This document shows, piece by piece, positions 23,270 to 32,447 of a stretch of 64,000 nucleotides of DNA. Every line of letters begins with the position of its first letter. The first letter of the stretch is position 1. Source of the DNA: Corallococcus carmarthensis (GTDB lineage: Bacteria > Myxococcota > Myxococcia > Myxococcales > Myxococcaceae); contig NZ_RAWE01000009.1 of the NCBI RefSeq assembly GCF_003611695.1, positions 1-64,000 of the forward strand, in the 5' to 3' direction. The translations under genes and the position numbers were made by a program. The notes beneath the pieces are model-generated. The model was given only the letters and a program-made list of their open reading frames with translations, was not told the origin of the DNA and did not search any database.

Positions 23270-25432
23270 ATGGATCCCATCAGCATCGCGGCAATCACCG
23301 GCGGCGGCGTCATCATCCTCTTCGGCATCTTCGTCAGCGTGGCCAAGTTCTACCGCCAGGTGGACCAGGGCAAGGTGCTCATCGTCAACACCATGAAGGT
23401 CGAGCCCACGGTCACCTTCACCGGCGCCGTGGTGCTGCCCATCGTCCACCGCGCGGAGGTGATGGACATCTCGCTGAAGACGGTTGAAATCGACCGCCGC
23501 GGCAAGGAAGGCCTCATCTGCCAGGACAACATCCGCGCGGACATCAAGGTCACCTTCTTCGTGCGCGTGAACAAGACGCGTGAAGACGTGCTCAAGGTGG
23601 CCCAGTCCATCGGCTGCGCGCGCGCGTCGGATCAGGAGACGCTGGAGAACCTCTTCGAGGCCAAGTTCTCCGAGGCCCTCAAGACGGTGGGCAAGTCCTT
23701 CAACTTCGAGCAGCTCTACACCAAGCGCGACGAGATCAAGGACAAGGTCGTCGAGACCATTGGCCGCGACCTGAACGGCTACATGCTGGAGGACTGCGCC
23801 ATCGACTTCCTCGAGCAGACCCCGGTGGAGATGCTCGACAAGGACAACATCCTGGACGCCCAGGGCATCCGGAAGATCACCCAGCTCACCACCGAGCAGA
23901 ACGTCTTCACCAACGAGCTGCGCCAGTCCGAGCGCATGGCGGTGACCAAGCGCAACGTGGAGGCCGACGAGGCCATCTTCGCCCTCGAGCGTCAGCGCGA
24001 GGAGGCCGCCGCCAAGCAGCGCCGCGAGATCGACAGCATCCAGGCGCGTGAGACGGCCGAGGCCGACCGCGTGAAGAGCGAGGAGTTCGCCAAGGCGCAG
24101 CTGGCGCGCATCAAGGCGGAAGAAGAGATCGCCATCAACGAGGAGAACAAGCAGCGCCAGGTGCAGGTGGCCCAGAAGAACCGCGAGCGCGTGGTGGGCG
24201 TGGAGACCGAGCGCGTGGAGAAGGACCGCGCCCTGGAGGCCATCAACCGCGAGCGTGAGACGGAGCTCCAGCGCATCGCGAAGGAGAAGGCGCTGGAGAC
24301 GGAGAAGAAGGCCATCGCCGACGTCGTCCGCGCCCGCATCGCGGTGGAGAAGACCGTCGCCCAGGAAGAGGAGAACATCAAGGACCTGCGCGTGACGGCG
24401 GATGCCAATCGCACCAAGGCGGCGATCATCATCACCGCCCAGGCGCACGCCGAGGAGTCGTCCGTGAAGGACATCCAGGCCGCGGACGCGAGCGCGAAGA
24501 TCGCCGTGTTCCTCGCCAAGGAGAAGCTGACCCTGGCCGAGGCCGACCTGGAGGCCGCCGACAAGCAGGCCAAGGCGAAGATGCGGATGGCCGAAGGCAT
24601 CCAGGCCGAGTCCGCCGCGGCGGGCCTGGCCAGCGTGCGTGTGCGTGAGGCGGACGCGGTCGCCACGGAGAAGCTGGGCATGGCGCAGGTGCGCGTGAAG
24701 GAGGCCGAGGCCTCCGTCATCGAGAAGCAGGGCCAGGCGCAGGCGTCCGCGGTGCGCGAGAAGCTGCTCGCCGAGGCCGCTGGCGCGGAGCAGAAGGGCA
24801 TGGCCCACGCCCGCGTGCAGGAGGCGGAAGCGAGCGCCATCCACAAGCGCGGCGAGGCGGAAGCGTTCGCCACGCGCGAGAAGCTGCTCGCCGAGGCCGC
24901 CGCCATCCAGGAGAAGCTGATGGCCGAGGCCCGGGGCCTGTCGGAGAAGGCCACCGCGATGAAGGCCCTGGACGGCGTGGGTCGCGAGCACGAGGAGTAC
25001 CGCCTGCGCCTCAACAAGGAGCGCGACGTGGAACTGGCCGCCATCAACGTGCGCAAGGACATCGCGCAGGCCCAGGCCACCGTGCTGGGGCAGGCGTTCA
25101 GCAACGCGAAGTTCCAGATCGTCGGCGGCGACGGCAAGTTCTTCGAGAACTTCATCAAGGCCGTGTCCTTCGGCACCTCGGTGGACGGCGCGCTGGACCA
25201 CGGCGAGGCCCTGAAGAAGTCGCTCGGTGGCTACCTCAACGGTGAGAAGGACCTGCCGGCGGACCTGAAGGAGATCCTCTCCAAGCCGGGCCTCAGCAAC
25301 GACGCGCAGAACCTGGCCGTCGCGGCGCTGCTCAACCGCATGTCGGTGAGCCCCACGGAGACCACCGCCGCCGGCATCAAGGCGCTGGTGCAGACGGAAG
25401 CCGCGGCCCTCGCGCAGAAGCAGCAGGGCTGA
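23270..25432 (+). CDS. Flotillin/YqiK-type SPFH domain protein
   Basis: The 720-residue protein has one N-terminal transmembrane segment (about 7-25), an SPFH domain at about 30-200 (KVLIVNTMKVEPTVTFTGAVV, DRRGKEGLICQDNIRADIKV), and a very long Ala/Glu/Lys/Arg-rich coiled coil at about 215-590. A C-terminal domain (620-720) follows. Flotillins oligomerise into membrane-bound cages that organise microdomains; the coiled coil is the cage wall. At 720 residues it is longer than typical bacterial flotillins (about 500-550). It lies 117 bases after the OB-fold membrane protein and 40 bases before the giant ATPase gene. The C-terminal half contains internal near-repeats (AREKLLAEAAG, then TREKLLAEAAAIQEKL). 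Confidence 0.9.
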   Translation: MDPISIAAITGGGVIILFGIFVSVAKFYRQVDQGKVLIVNTMKVEPTVTFTGAVVLPIVHRAEVMDISLKTVEIDRRGKEGLICQDNIRADIKVTFFVRVNKTREDVLKVAQSIGCARASDQETLENLFEAKFSEALKTVGKSFNFEQLYTKRDEIKDKVVETIGRDLNGYMLEDCAIDFLEQTPVEMLDKDNILDAQGIRKITQLTTEQNVFTNELRQSERMAVTKRNVEADEAIFALERQREEAAAKQRREIDSIQARETAEADRVKSEEFAKAQLARIKAEEEIAINEENKQRQVQVAQKNRERVVGVETERVEKDRALEAINRERETELQRIAKEKALETEKKAIADVVRARIAVEKTVAQEEENIKDLRVTADANRTKAAIIITAQAHAEESSVKDIQAADASAKIAVFLAKEKLTLAEADLEAADKQAKAKMRMAEGIQAESAAAGLASVRVREADAVATEKLGMAQVRVKEAEASVIEKQGQAQASAVREKLLAEAAGAEQKGMAHARVQEAEASAIHKRGEAEAFATREKLLAEAAAIQEKLMAEARGLSEKATAMKALDGVGREHEEYRLRLNKERDVELAAINVRKDIAQAQATVLGQAFSNAKFQIVGGDGKFFENFIKAVSFGTSVDGALDHGEALKKSLGGYLNGEKDLPADLKEILSKPGLSNDAQNLAVAALLNRMSVSPTETTAAGIKALVQTEAAALAQKQQG

Positions 25433-25472
25433 AGCGTCCCGCCAATCGCAATCCCTTCTTCGGTGAACATCC

Positions 25473-28400
25473 ATGGCAACTGACAGCACCAAGACCCCGG
25501 GCACCCAGGTGCCCGGGGGCGAGGCGACGCTGGAGGGCGGCAGCTACGAGGTCATCCGTGCGCGCCTCGTCTCCCAGGCGGACGCGCTGGCGACCCGGGC
25601 GAACGACCTCAACGGGCGGCGCAAGGCGCTGTTCGGTGGCACGGAGCTCACCGTCATTGGCAACGAGCGGGTACGCACGGAGAACAACAGCGTCCCCCGC
25701 GACATCGTCAGCGTCGGGAAGTACCTCCTCTTCGGCTACAACGTCTTCATCGGCCTGAAGAAGGAGACGAACGTCTCGGACGTCTTCTCGCTGCATCGCT
25801 TCGAGAAGACGGCCGAGGGCTTCGACTTGTCCGCCGTGCCTCCCACGGAGGCCGGCGGCTTCCTCGCGGACCCCCGGTTCGTGAAGGACTTTGGCGAGCT
25901 GTACAAGTACTACAAGGACGCGAAGCTGCTGCAGCTGCGGCGGCGGGACTCGCGCCTGCTCGCGGTGTTCCAGACGGGCCAGTCCGCGCGCGACCTCAAG
26001 GTCTTCCGCTTCAACGTGGACGTGGAGGGCCGCGCCACCTACGTGGACAACCAGGGTGAGCGCGACCACGTCTACCCGCCGTCGCACGACTTCGAGTGGA
26101 CGGTGGCCACGCGCGAGCAGTACGTGCTGGGCCAGCACCCGCACGTCAACGTGCTGGATCAGGTCTTCGTGGAGACGGTGAAGGGCGACCTCACCGTGAA
26201 GGTGGAGGACAACACCACCACCGGCCTGGGCATCTACAGCGAGCCGGTGGACGACCCGGACCAGTCGCTGGACGACGCGGAGTTCGCCTGGACGCAGGTG
26301 GGCGGGCTCATCCTCCTGCGCATCCTGCCGTTCCGGGAGAAGGCGCACCGCTACCTCGTCTTCAACTCGCGCACCCAGCACGTGGTGCGCATCGACGCCA
26401 TCGGCCAGTCCTGCGTGCGGCTGCCGGAGGACCAGGGCATCGTCTTCCCGGGCGGCTACTACCTCCAGACGGGCGACTACAAGGTCTTCGACGGCGCGGC
26501 GGAAGGGATGGAGTTCCACCAGGCGGTGCGCTCGCCCAACGGGGAGGACGTGCTCTACGTCTTCCACCGCCGGGACGAGGGCGCCTACGTGCTCTTCCCG
26601 TACAACCTGGTGCGCAAGGAGGTGCAGACGCCGTTGCAGGCGCACGGCATGAGCCTCTTCGCGGACGGCGGGCTGGTGGTGTTCCGCGCCACGTCGCAGG
26701 AGCCCACCCGCGTGCACCCCATGCAGGTGTGGCAGACGCCGTTCGTCTCCGACGAGCACGCGGCGAAGCTGCCCCCCGCGCCGGGCTACCTGGGCAAGGT
26801 GGGCAACGCGGAGCTGGTGCGCGGCATCAGCGACGCGCTGACGCTGCCGCGCGTGGCGAAGACGGACAAGCCCACGCGCCGCACCTACGAGGACCTGGTC
26901 TCCGCGGCCACGCGCGCGCTGGACGCGTACTACTGGCTCTCCCACGCGGAAGTGGGGCTCCAGGAGCCCATTGAACTGCTGCGCCGCACCTCCGAGCTCA
27001 TCATCGATGAGTTCGAGAAGGTCCTCGCGATGCGCAAGCGCGCGGAGGAGTCGCTCGCGCAGGCCACGCAGGCGCAGGAGACGCTGCTGCTCAACGCGCA
27101 GCCGGAGGGGCTCACCGACGCGGAGGGCTTCATGCGCGCGCTGGCGGACCTGCGCCGGCACCGCGGGCACCTCATCACCCTGAAGGACGTCCGCTACATG
27201 GACCTGGGGCGCGTGGATGCCCTGGAGCAGGCGGTGGTGGCCGCGTCCGACGCGGTGAGCACCGCGTGCGTGGACTTCCTCCAGAAGGGCGAAGCGCTCC
27301 AGCCCCTGGCCACGCGGTTGGACGGGCTGATGCAGCGGCTGGAGCCGCTGACGACGACCGCGGAGATGGCTCCGCTGGCCGAGGACGTGGATCGCACCGG
27401 CCAGGGCCTGGAGGTGCTGGGTGAGGTGGTGGGCGGGCTCCAGGTGGGCGACCCGCTGGCCCGCGCCCGGATCCTCGAAGGCATCTCCGAGCTGTTCAGC
27501 CGCCTGAACCGCGTGCGCGCGGGGCTCCAGGCGAAGCGCAAGGAGCTGTCCGGCAAGGAGAAGCGCGCGGAGTTCGGCGCGCAGTTCAAGCTGCTGGGCC
27601 AGAGCATCGAGAACGCGCTGTCACAGGCGGACTCGCCGGAGAAGTGCGACGAGGCGCTCTCCAAGCTCACCGTGCTGCTGGAGGAGCTGGAGGGCCGCTT
27701 CGGCGAGTTCGACGAGTTCCTGGGGCAGATCACCCAGAAGCGCGAGGAGCTGCTGGAGGCCTTCGGCGCTCGCAAGCAGGCGCTGGTGGATGAACGGCAG
27801 CGCCGGGCCACGGGCCTCTTTGGCGCGGCGGAGCGCATCCTCCAGGGCGTGCAGCGGCGGGCGAAGTCGTTCAAGGCGGACGACGAGCTCAACGCCTACT
27901 TCGCGTCCGACGCGATGATCCTCAAGCTGCGGCAGCTGGCGGAACAGCTGCTGGCGCTCCAGGACAGCGTGCGCGCGGACGAGGTGCTGTCGCGGGTGAA
28001 GTCCGCGAAGCAGGACGCCCTGCGCGCGCTGCGCGACAAGCAGGACCTGTTCGAGGGCGGCGAAGGCCTCATCAAGCTGGGGCCCTACCGCTTCCACGTC
28101 AACACCCAGCCGCTGGAGCTGACGCTGGTGCCGCGCGACGGCGCGCTGTACCTCCAGCTCACGGGCTCCGACTACACGCAGAAGCTGGAGGACCCGGAGC
28201 TGCTCAAGTACCGCGAGCTCTGGGAGCAGCACCTGGTCTCCGAGACGCGCGACGTCTACCGCGCGGAGTACCTGGCCGCCGGGCTGCTGATGGACGCGGA
28301 GGAGGGGAAGGGCGGCCTGACGCCCGCGGCGCTGTATGAGGCCGGCGCGCAGGGGCAGCTGCTGGAGCGCGTGCGCGCGTACGCGGCGGACCGCTTCGAC

Positions 28401-31010
28401 GAGGGCTACGAGCGCGGCGTGCACGACGCGGACGCGGTGGCCATCCTGGAGAAGCTGCTCGCGCTGCACCAGGGCGCGGGGCTCCTGCGCTTCGCCCCGG
28501 TGCCTCGCGCCTGGGCCGCGCTCTACTGGGCCTTCGATGGCGACGACACGCTGCGGGGTGTGTTCCACCGGCGCGCGCGGAGCCTGGCGCGGCTGCGGCA
28601 GGCGTTCGACACCGGCGCGGACCTGGTGGCGCTGGGAGACGAGCTGGGGGAGCGCGTGCTCGCGTTCCTCCAGGGGCACGGCCTGACGGCTTCGCCCGCA
28701 GAGGGACGGCAGGCGGGCCGCTACCTCGTGGAGGAGCTGGCGGTGGACCGCCCGCGCTTCACCACCAGCCGCGAGGCCCTGGCGTTGAAGGACGCCTTCC
28801 TCGCGCACCTGGACCGGCACGGGTCGCGCACCGCGTTCGACGAAGACCTGCGCGGCCTGGAGAAGAACCTGCCGGAGCGCCTGCGCATCGCCCGCGCCTG
28901 GGTGGACGCGTTCCTCGCGAAGCGCGAGGGCGGCCCGGCCGAGGCGGCCCACGTCGCGCTGGAGACGGCGGTGGTGCTCCTCACCGAGCGCAAGCTGGAC
29001 CGCGAGACGGCGGGAGCCATCACCGCCACGGAGGCCACGGGCCTGCTGGGCAGCCATTCGCGCATCCAGGACCGCAAGCTGTCCCTGCGTCTGGACGAGT
29101 TCCTGGCGCGGCTGGGTGAGTTCCGCCAGGTGCGGGTGCCCGCGTACGTGGCCTATCGCGCGTACCTGCGCGACCTGCTGGACCGCGAGCGGCGCAAGCT
29201 GCGGCTGGAGGAGCTGACGCCCAAGGTGCTCACCAGCTTCGTGCGCAACCGGCTCATCGACGAGGTGTACCTGCCGCTCATCGGCGCGAACCTGGCCAAG
29301 CAGCTGGGCGCGGCGGGCGAGGGCAAGCGCACGGACCGCATGGGCATGCTGCTGCTCATGTCGCCGCCGGGCTACGGCAAGACGACGCTGATGGAGTACG
29401 TGGCCAGCCGCCTGGGCCTCACCTTCGTGAAGGTGAACGGGCCGGCGCTGGGCCACTCCGTGAAGTCGTTGGATCCGTCGGAGGCGCCCAACGCCACCGC
29501 GCGGCAGGAGGTGGAGCGCATCAACCTGTCCTTCGAGATGGGCAACAACGTGATGCTCTACCTCGACGACATCCAGCACACGGACCCGGAGCTGCTCCAG
29601 AAGTTCATCTCCCTGTGCGACGGCCAGCGCCGCGTGGAGGGTGTCTGGAATGGCCAGACGCGCACGTATGATCTGCGCGGCAAGAAATTCTGCGTGGTGA
29701 TGGCGGGCAATCCGTACACGGAGACGGGCGAGCGCTTCCGCATCCCGGACATGCTCGCCAACCGCGCGGACACGTACAACCTGGGTGACATCCTGGACGG
29801 CAAGGAGGAGCTGTTCGCGCTCAGCTACCTGGAGAACGCGCTCACCTCCAACCCGGTGCTGGCGCCGCTGGCCACGCGCGACCCGCAGGACGTGCACCGC
29901 CTCATCCGGATGGCCAAGGGCGAGGAGGTCCCTTCCGGCGAGCTGAAGCACGGCTACGCGGCGGCGGAGCTCCAGGAGATCATCGCCATCTTCCAGCGGC
30001 TGTTCCGCGTGCAGCAGGTGCTGCTCAAGGTGAACCTCCAGTACATCGCGTCCGCCGCGCAGGACGAGCGCTTCCGCACGGAGCCGCCGTTCAAGTTGCA
30101 GGGCAGCTACCGCAACATGGGCAAGCTGACGGAGAAGGTCGTCTCCGCGATGACGGACGACGAGCTGGAGCGCCGCATCGACGACCACTACCAGGGCGAA
30201 TCCCAGACGCTCACCACCGCGGCCGAGCAGAACCTGCTCAAGCTCCAGGAGATGCGCGGGCGCCTGACGCCGGAGAAGGCGAAGCGCTGGGAGGAGATCA
30301 AGCAGGGCTTCGCCCGCGTGAAGCGCATGGGGGGCAAGGAGGACGACCCCGTGGCGCGCGTCACCGGACAGCTGGGTGCCATCGAGGAGCAGCTGGGCTC
30401 CGTGCGCGACGCGGTGGTGCAGGCCGCCGCGCAGGCGAACGCCCCCAGCGAGGACACGCCCGTGGCCCCGCACCTGGAGGCCCTCCGCGAAGCCGTGCTG
30501 GAGGTGGCCCGCGTCAGCCGTGAGGCCGCCGCCAGGCCCCCCGCCCCGGTGCAGGTGTCCCTCCCGCCGGCCGCGCCCCAGGCAGCCCAGGCTCCGGCCA
30601 CGGACATGGCCCCGTACCTCAAGCACCTGGCGCAGCTGCTCAAGGCCCTCACGGAGCGCGTGGCCACCCAGGCGGAGGCGCCCACGCTGGTCAACGCGCC
30701 CATGCCTCAGCCGGCCGCGCCGGACTTCGGCCCGTACATGGCGCAGCTCTCCAAGGCCATCACGGCGCTGGCGGACCGGCCGGTGTCGGTGTCACTGCCG
30801 TCCCCCGCGGAGTCGCTCCAGCGCGCCGCGAACGGCCCGTCTCCGGCGGAGCTGAGCCGGCAGATCGAGCTGGTGGAGGGCGCGCTGCTGCCCCTGGAGC
30901 GCGCCGCCCGCCGCAACGTGCAGGGCGAAGGCGAGGGCATCAAGGCGCTCCAGGTCTGGCAGGGCGTCACCGAGGCCCTGGAGCTGCTGCGCGGCATGCT
31001 GCGGCGGTAG
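25473..31010 (+). CDS. Giant flotillin-linked AAA ATPase (DNA repair ATPase family)
   Basis: This 1845-residue protein belongs to a group annotated as DNA repair ATPases (DUF3686-containing), though the function is not established. Residues 40-440 are beta-rich with repeated strand patterns suggesting a propeller. Residues 450-860 are mainly helical coiled coil. A mixed region follows, then an AAA domain at about 1240-1560 with Walker A PPGYGKTT (near 1300), a Walker B-like VMLYLDDIQH (near 1362) and sensor Asn in VMAGNPY (near 1411). The Walker B has DD instead of DE, so hydrolysis may be altered. The C-terminal 190 residues hold three amphipathic repeats separated by Pro-rich linkers. It starts 40 bases after the flotillin stop. 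No signal peptide is present, so it is cytoplasmic and may engage the flotillin cage. Confidence 0.85.
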   Translation: MATDSTKTPGTQVPGGEATLEGGSYEVIRARLVSQADALATRANDLNGRRKALFGGTELTVIGNERVRTENNSVPRDIVSVGKYLLFGYNVFIGLKKETNVSDVFSLHRFEKTAEGFDLSAVPPTEAGGFLADPRFVKDFGELYKYYKDAKLLQLRRRDSRLLAVFQTGQSARDLKVFRFNVDVEGRATYVDNQGERDHVYPPSHDFEWTVATREQYVLGQHPHVNVLDQVFVETVKGDLTVKVEDNTTTGLGIYSEPVDDPDQSLDDAEFAWTQVGGLILLRILPFREKAHRYLVFNSRTQHVVRIDAIGQSCVRLPEDQGIVFPGGYYLQTGDYKVFDGAAEGMEFHQAVRSPNGEDVLYVFHRRDEGAYVLFPYNLVRKEVQTPLQAHGMSLFADGGLVVFRATSQEPTRVHPMQVWQTPFVSDEHAAKLPPAPGYLGKVGNAELVRGISDALTLPRVAKTDKPTRRTYEDLVSAATRALDAYYWLSHAEVGLQEPIELLRRTSELIIDEFEKVLAMRKRAEESLAQATQAQETLLLNAQPEGLTDAEGFMRALADLRRHRGHLITLKDVRYMDLGRVDALEQAVVAASDAVSTACVDFLQKGEALQPLATRLDGLMQRLEPLTTTAEMAPLAEDVDRTGQGLEVLGEVVGGLQVGDPLARARILEGISELFSRLNRVRAGLQAKRKELSGKEKRAEFGAQFKLLGQSIENALSQADSPEKCDEALSKLTVLLEELEGRFGEFDEFLGQITQKREELLEAFGARKQALVDERQRRATGLFGAAERILQGVQRRAKSFKADDELNAYFASDAMILKLRQLAEQLLALQDSVRADEVLSRVKSAKQDALRALRDKQDLFEGGEGLIKLGPYRFHVNTQPLELTLVPRDGALYLQLTGSDYTQKLEDPELLKYRELWEQHLVSETRDVYRAEYLAAGLLMDAEEGKGGLTPAALYEAGAQGQLLERVRAYAADRFDEGYERGVHDADAVAILEKLLALHQGAGLLRFAPVPRAWAALYWAFDGDDTLRGVFHRRARSLARLRQAFDTGADLVALGDELGERVLAFLQGHGLTASPAEGRQAGRYLVEELAVDRPRFTTSREALALKDAFLAHLDRHGSRTAFDEDLRGLEKNLPERLRIARAWVDAFLAKREGGPAEAAHVALETAVVLLTERKLDRETAGAITATEATGLLGSHSRIQDRKLSLRLDEFLARLGEFRQVRVPAYVAYRAYLRDLLDRERRKLRLEELTPKVLTSFVRNRLIDEVYLPLIGANLAKQLGAAGEGKRTDRMGMLLLMSPPGYGKTTLMEYVASRLGLTFVKVNGPALGHSVKSLDPSEAPNATARQEVERINLSFEMGNNVMLYLDDIQHTDPELLQKFISLCDGQRRVEGVWNGQTRTYDLRGKKFCVVMAGNPYTETGERFRIPDMLANRADTYNLGDILDGKEELFALSYLENALTSNPVLAPLATRDPQDVHRLIRMAKGEEVPSGELKHGYAAAELQEIIAIFQRLFRVQQVLLKVNLQYIASAAQDERFRTEPPFKLQGSYRNMGKLTEKVVSAMTDDELERRIDDHYQGESQTLTTAAEQNLLKLQEMRGRLTPEKAKRWEEIKQGFARVKRMGGKEDDPVARVTGQLGAIEEQLGSVRDAVVQAAAQANAPSEDTPVAPHLEALREAVLEVARVSREAAARPPAPVQVSLPPAAPQAAQAPATDMAPYLKHLAQLLKALTERVATQAEAPTLVNAPMPQPAAPDFGPYMAQLSKAITALADRPVSVSLPSPAESLQRAANGPSPAELSRQIELVEGALLPLERAARRNVQGEGEGIKALQVWQGVTEALELLRGMLRR

Positions 31011-31032
31011 GGATTACGAAAAGCGGTTTCGA

Positions 31033-31091
31033 TGTCTGGCATTGCGCTTTAGGACTGGGGATGCTGTCTACCCCCAACCCTGGAGTGCAAT
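31033..31091 (+). promoter_or_regulatory. Promoter/leader of lipoprotein paralogue 1 (duplicated block)
   Basis: TGTCTGG at 31033, CTTTA at 31047 and CCCCAACCCTGGAGTGCAAT at 31072-31091 recur with identical spacing at 31747-31805. The last block includes the GGAG ribosome site. The CTTTAGG segment may be a -10-like box; a sigma factor cannot be assigned. Confidence 0.55.
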
Positions 31092-31094
31092 GCC

Positions 31095-31688
31095 ATGCAT
31101 CTCTTCAAGTCCGTTGTTTCCCTTGGCGCGGCCGTCGCGGTCACGGCGTGTGGTGGCGCAGAAGGGCAGGGCGCGCTCACCACCCGGGAGTCCGCGCTGG
31201 TGACGGGGACCTCCCAGGGCTGCACCTTCACGGTGTCGTCCGCGCCACGGCAGCCCGGTCCGTTCCCCTACATCTTCGACATCACGGTCACGCGTGAAGC
31301 GAGTGCCACCTGCCCCTGGAGCGCCAGCAGCGCGGTGGTGGGGTTCTCCAACGGCACGCCGTCCACGGTGTCCCTGGCGGCCAACGACCTGGGCGTGGCC
31401 GTGAGCTACACGTACCGGACGGGTGGGCCCTCACCCCAGCAACTGGGCATCAAGCATGTGGCGCCGGACACGCTGGCCATCACCCGGTCCACGGGCCTGT
31501 ACTTCAACGCGCTGGGCAAGTTCATCTACGCCGGAGACCTGTCCATTGAACCGGACGGCATGACGCTGACCGTCAGCGGCACCAAGAATGCCCCGCTCAT
31601 CGGCGAGACGGGATCCGGCGACAACTACGTGGCCACCTTCCCGGACTTCTTCACCAGCGAGACGGCACCGTCCATCGTCGCGTTCTGA
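31095..31688 (+). CDS. Secreted lipoprotein, paralogue 1
   Basis: This 197-residue protein has a lipoprotein signal peptide (VVSLGAAVAVTAC, Cys at about residue 19) and a mature beta-rich domain of about 160 residues. The domain begins with TSQGCTFTVS and ends with ATFPDFFTSETAPSIVAF. It is about 60-65 percent alike to the next paralogue at 31809, including the run VAPDTLAITRSTGL, and a more distant third copy lies at 33263. The family is not recognised; it is probably a surface or periplasmic protein. Two conserved Cys in the mature part may form a disulfide. Its promoter block is duplicated ahead of paralogue 2, which shows a local tandem duplication that included regulatory DNA. Confidence 0.75.
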   Translation: MHLFKSVVSLGAAVAVTACGGAEGQGALTTRESALVTGTSQGCTFTVSSAPRQPGPFPYIFDITVTREASATCPWSASSAVVGFSNGTPSTVSLAANDLGVAVSYTYRTGGPSPQQLGIKHVAPDTLAITRSTGLYFNALGKFIYAGDLSIEPDGMTLTVSGTKNAPLIGETGSGDNYVATFPDFFTSETAPSIVAF

Positions 31689-31746
31689 TGGGTGACTTCG
31701 CACCCCAGGGTTTGGATGGCAGGCATTGAGGATGAAATGTTTTCAG

Positions 31747-31805
31747 TGTCTGGTGTTTGCCTTTATAGGGATGGCGCTGCAACCACCCCAACCCTGGAGT
31801 GCAAT
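31747..31805 (+). promoter_or_regulatory. Promoter/leader of lipoprotein paralogue 2 (duplicated block)
   Basis: The elements TGTCTGG, CTTTA and the 20-base CCCCAACCCTGGAGTGCAAT repeat at the same relative distances as in front of paralogue 1, and the distance to the ATG is also identical (23 bases from the CCCC). This supports coordinated expression of the two genes. Confidence 0.55.
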
Positions 31806-31808
31806 CCC

Positions 31809-32408
31809 ATGCTGAACATCAAGTCTGTTGTTTCACTTTGCGCCATCGCGGGCCTCACGGCATGTGGTGCTGGCGTGGAGGGGGAGGACGGCCTCGCCAC
31901 CCAGGAGTCCGCGCTGCTGACGGGGACCTCCCAGGGCTGCACCTTCACGGTGTCGTACGCGGCGCGGCCCGGAACCCTGCCTCCCATCTACGACGTCACC
32001 GTCACGCGCGCGGCGGATGTCACCTGCGCGTACGGCGCGGGCAGCGTCGGGGTGGGGTCCTCCACCGGCACCGCGCCCACGCTGTCGCTGGCGGCCAACG
32101 ACCTGGGCGTGGCCGTGAGCTACACGTACAAGACCAGCGTCAGCGGCAGCTCGCCCCAGTCCCTGGGCCTCAAGCACGTGGCACCGGACACGCTGTCCAT
32201 CGTCCGCTCCACGGGGCTGTCCATCTTCCTGGGCTCGGGCTCCATCTACTCGGGCAGCCTGTCCATCGCCTCCAACGGCACGACCCTCACCGTGTCCGGG
32301 ACGAAGAACGGCACCATCTCCGGCCAGACAGGCTCGGGTAACAACTACGTGGCCAGCTACCCGGACTTCTTCACCAGCACCACGTCCCCGTCCATCATGA
32401 CGTTCTGA
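31809..32408 (+). CDS. Secreted lipoprotein, paralogue 2
   Basis: This 199-residue protein has a lipobox in SLCAIAGLTAC and a mature domain matching paralogue 1 in order: GTSQGCTFTVSYAA, VTVTRAADVTC, SLAANDLGVAVSYTYK, LKHVAPDTLSIVRSTGL and SYPDFFTSTTSPSIMTF. A Ser/Gly-rich insert (SVSGSSPQ) distinguishes it. Function is unknown; secretion to the membrane surface is the only supported property. It converges with the expansin-like gene, ending 40 bases from it. The start ATG has a GGAG site. Confidence 0.75.
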   Translation: MLNIKSVVSLCAIAGLTACGAGVEGEDGLATQESALLTGTSQGCTFTVSYAARPGTLPPIYDVTVTRAADVTCAYGAGSVGVGSSTGTAPTLSLAANDLGVAVSYTYKTSVSGSSPQSLGLKHVAPDTLSIVRSTGLSIFLGSGSIYSGSLSIASNGTTLTVSGTKNGTISGQTGSGNNYVASYPDFFTSTTSPSIMTF

Positions 32409-32447
32409 TGCTCTGACGCAGTGACGGACGGGGCGGTGGGGCGCGGC

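Noticed and set aside
23258-25504. A 748-residue antisense frame over the flotillin gene
   Set aside because: Its composition is repetitive Leu/Val/Asp and it mirrors a clear SPFH protein, so it is a shadow frame.
27621-30626. A 1001-residue open frame on the minus strand
   Set aside because: It lies inside the giant ATPase gene on the other strand. GC-rich coding DNA leaves such mirror frames open, and the product is Arg/Leu/His-rich without motifs.
31033-31052. Possible sigma-54 promoter before lipoprotein 1 (TGGCATTGC)
   Set aside because: GG and GC are not spaced by the required ten bases, and the second copy at 31747 does not keep the pattern.
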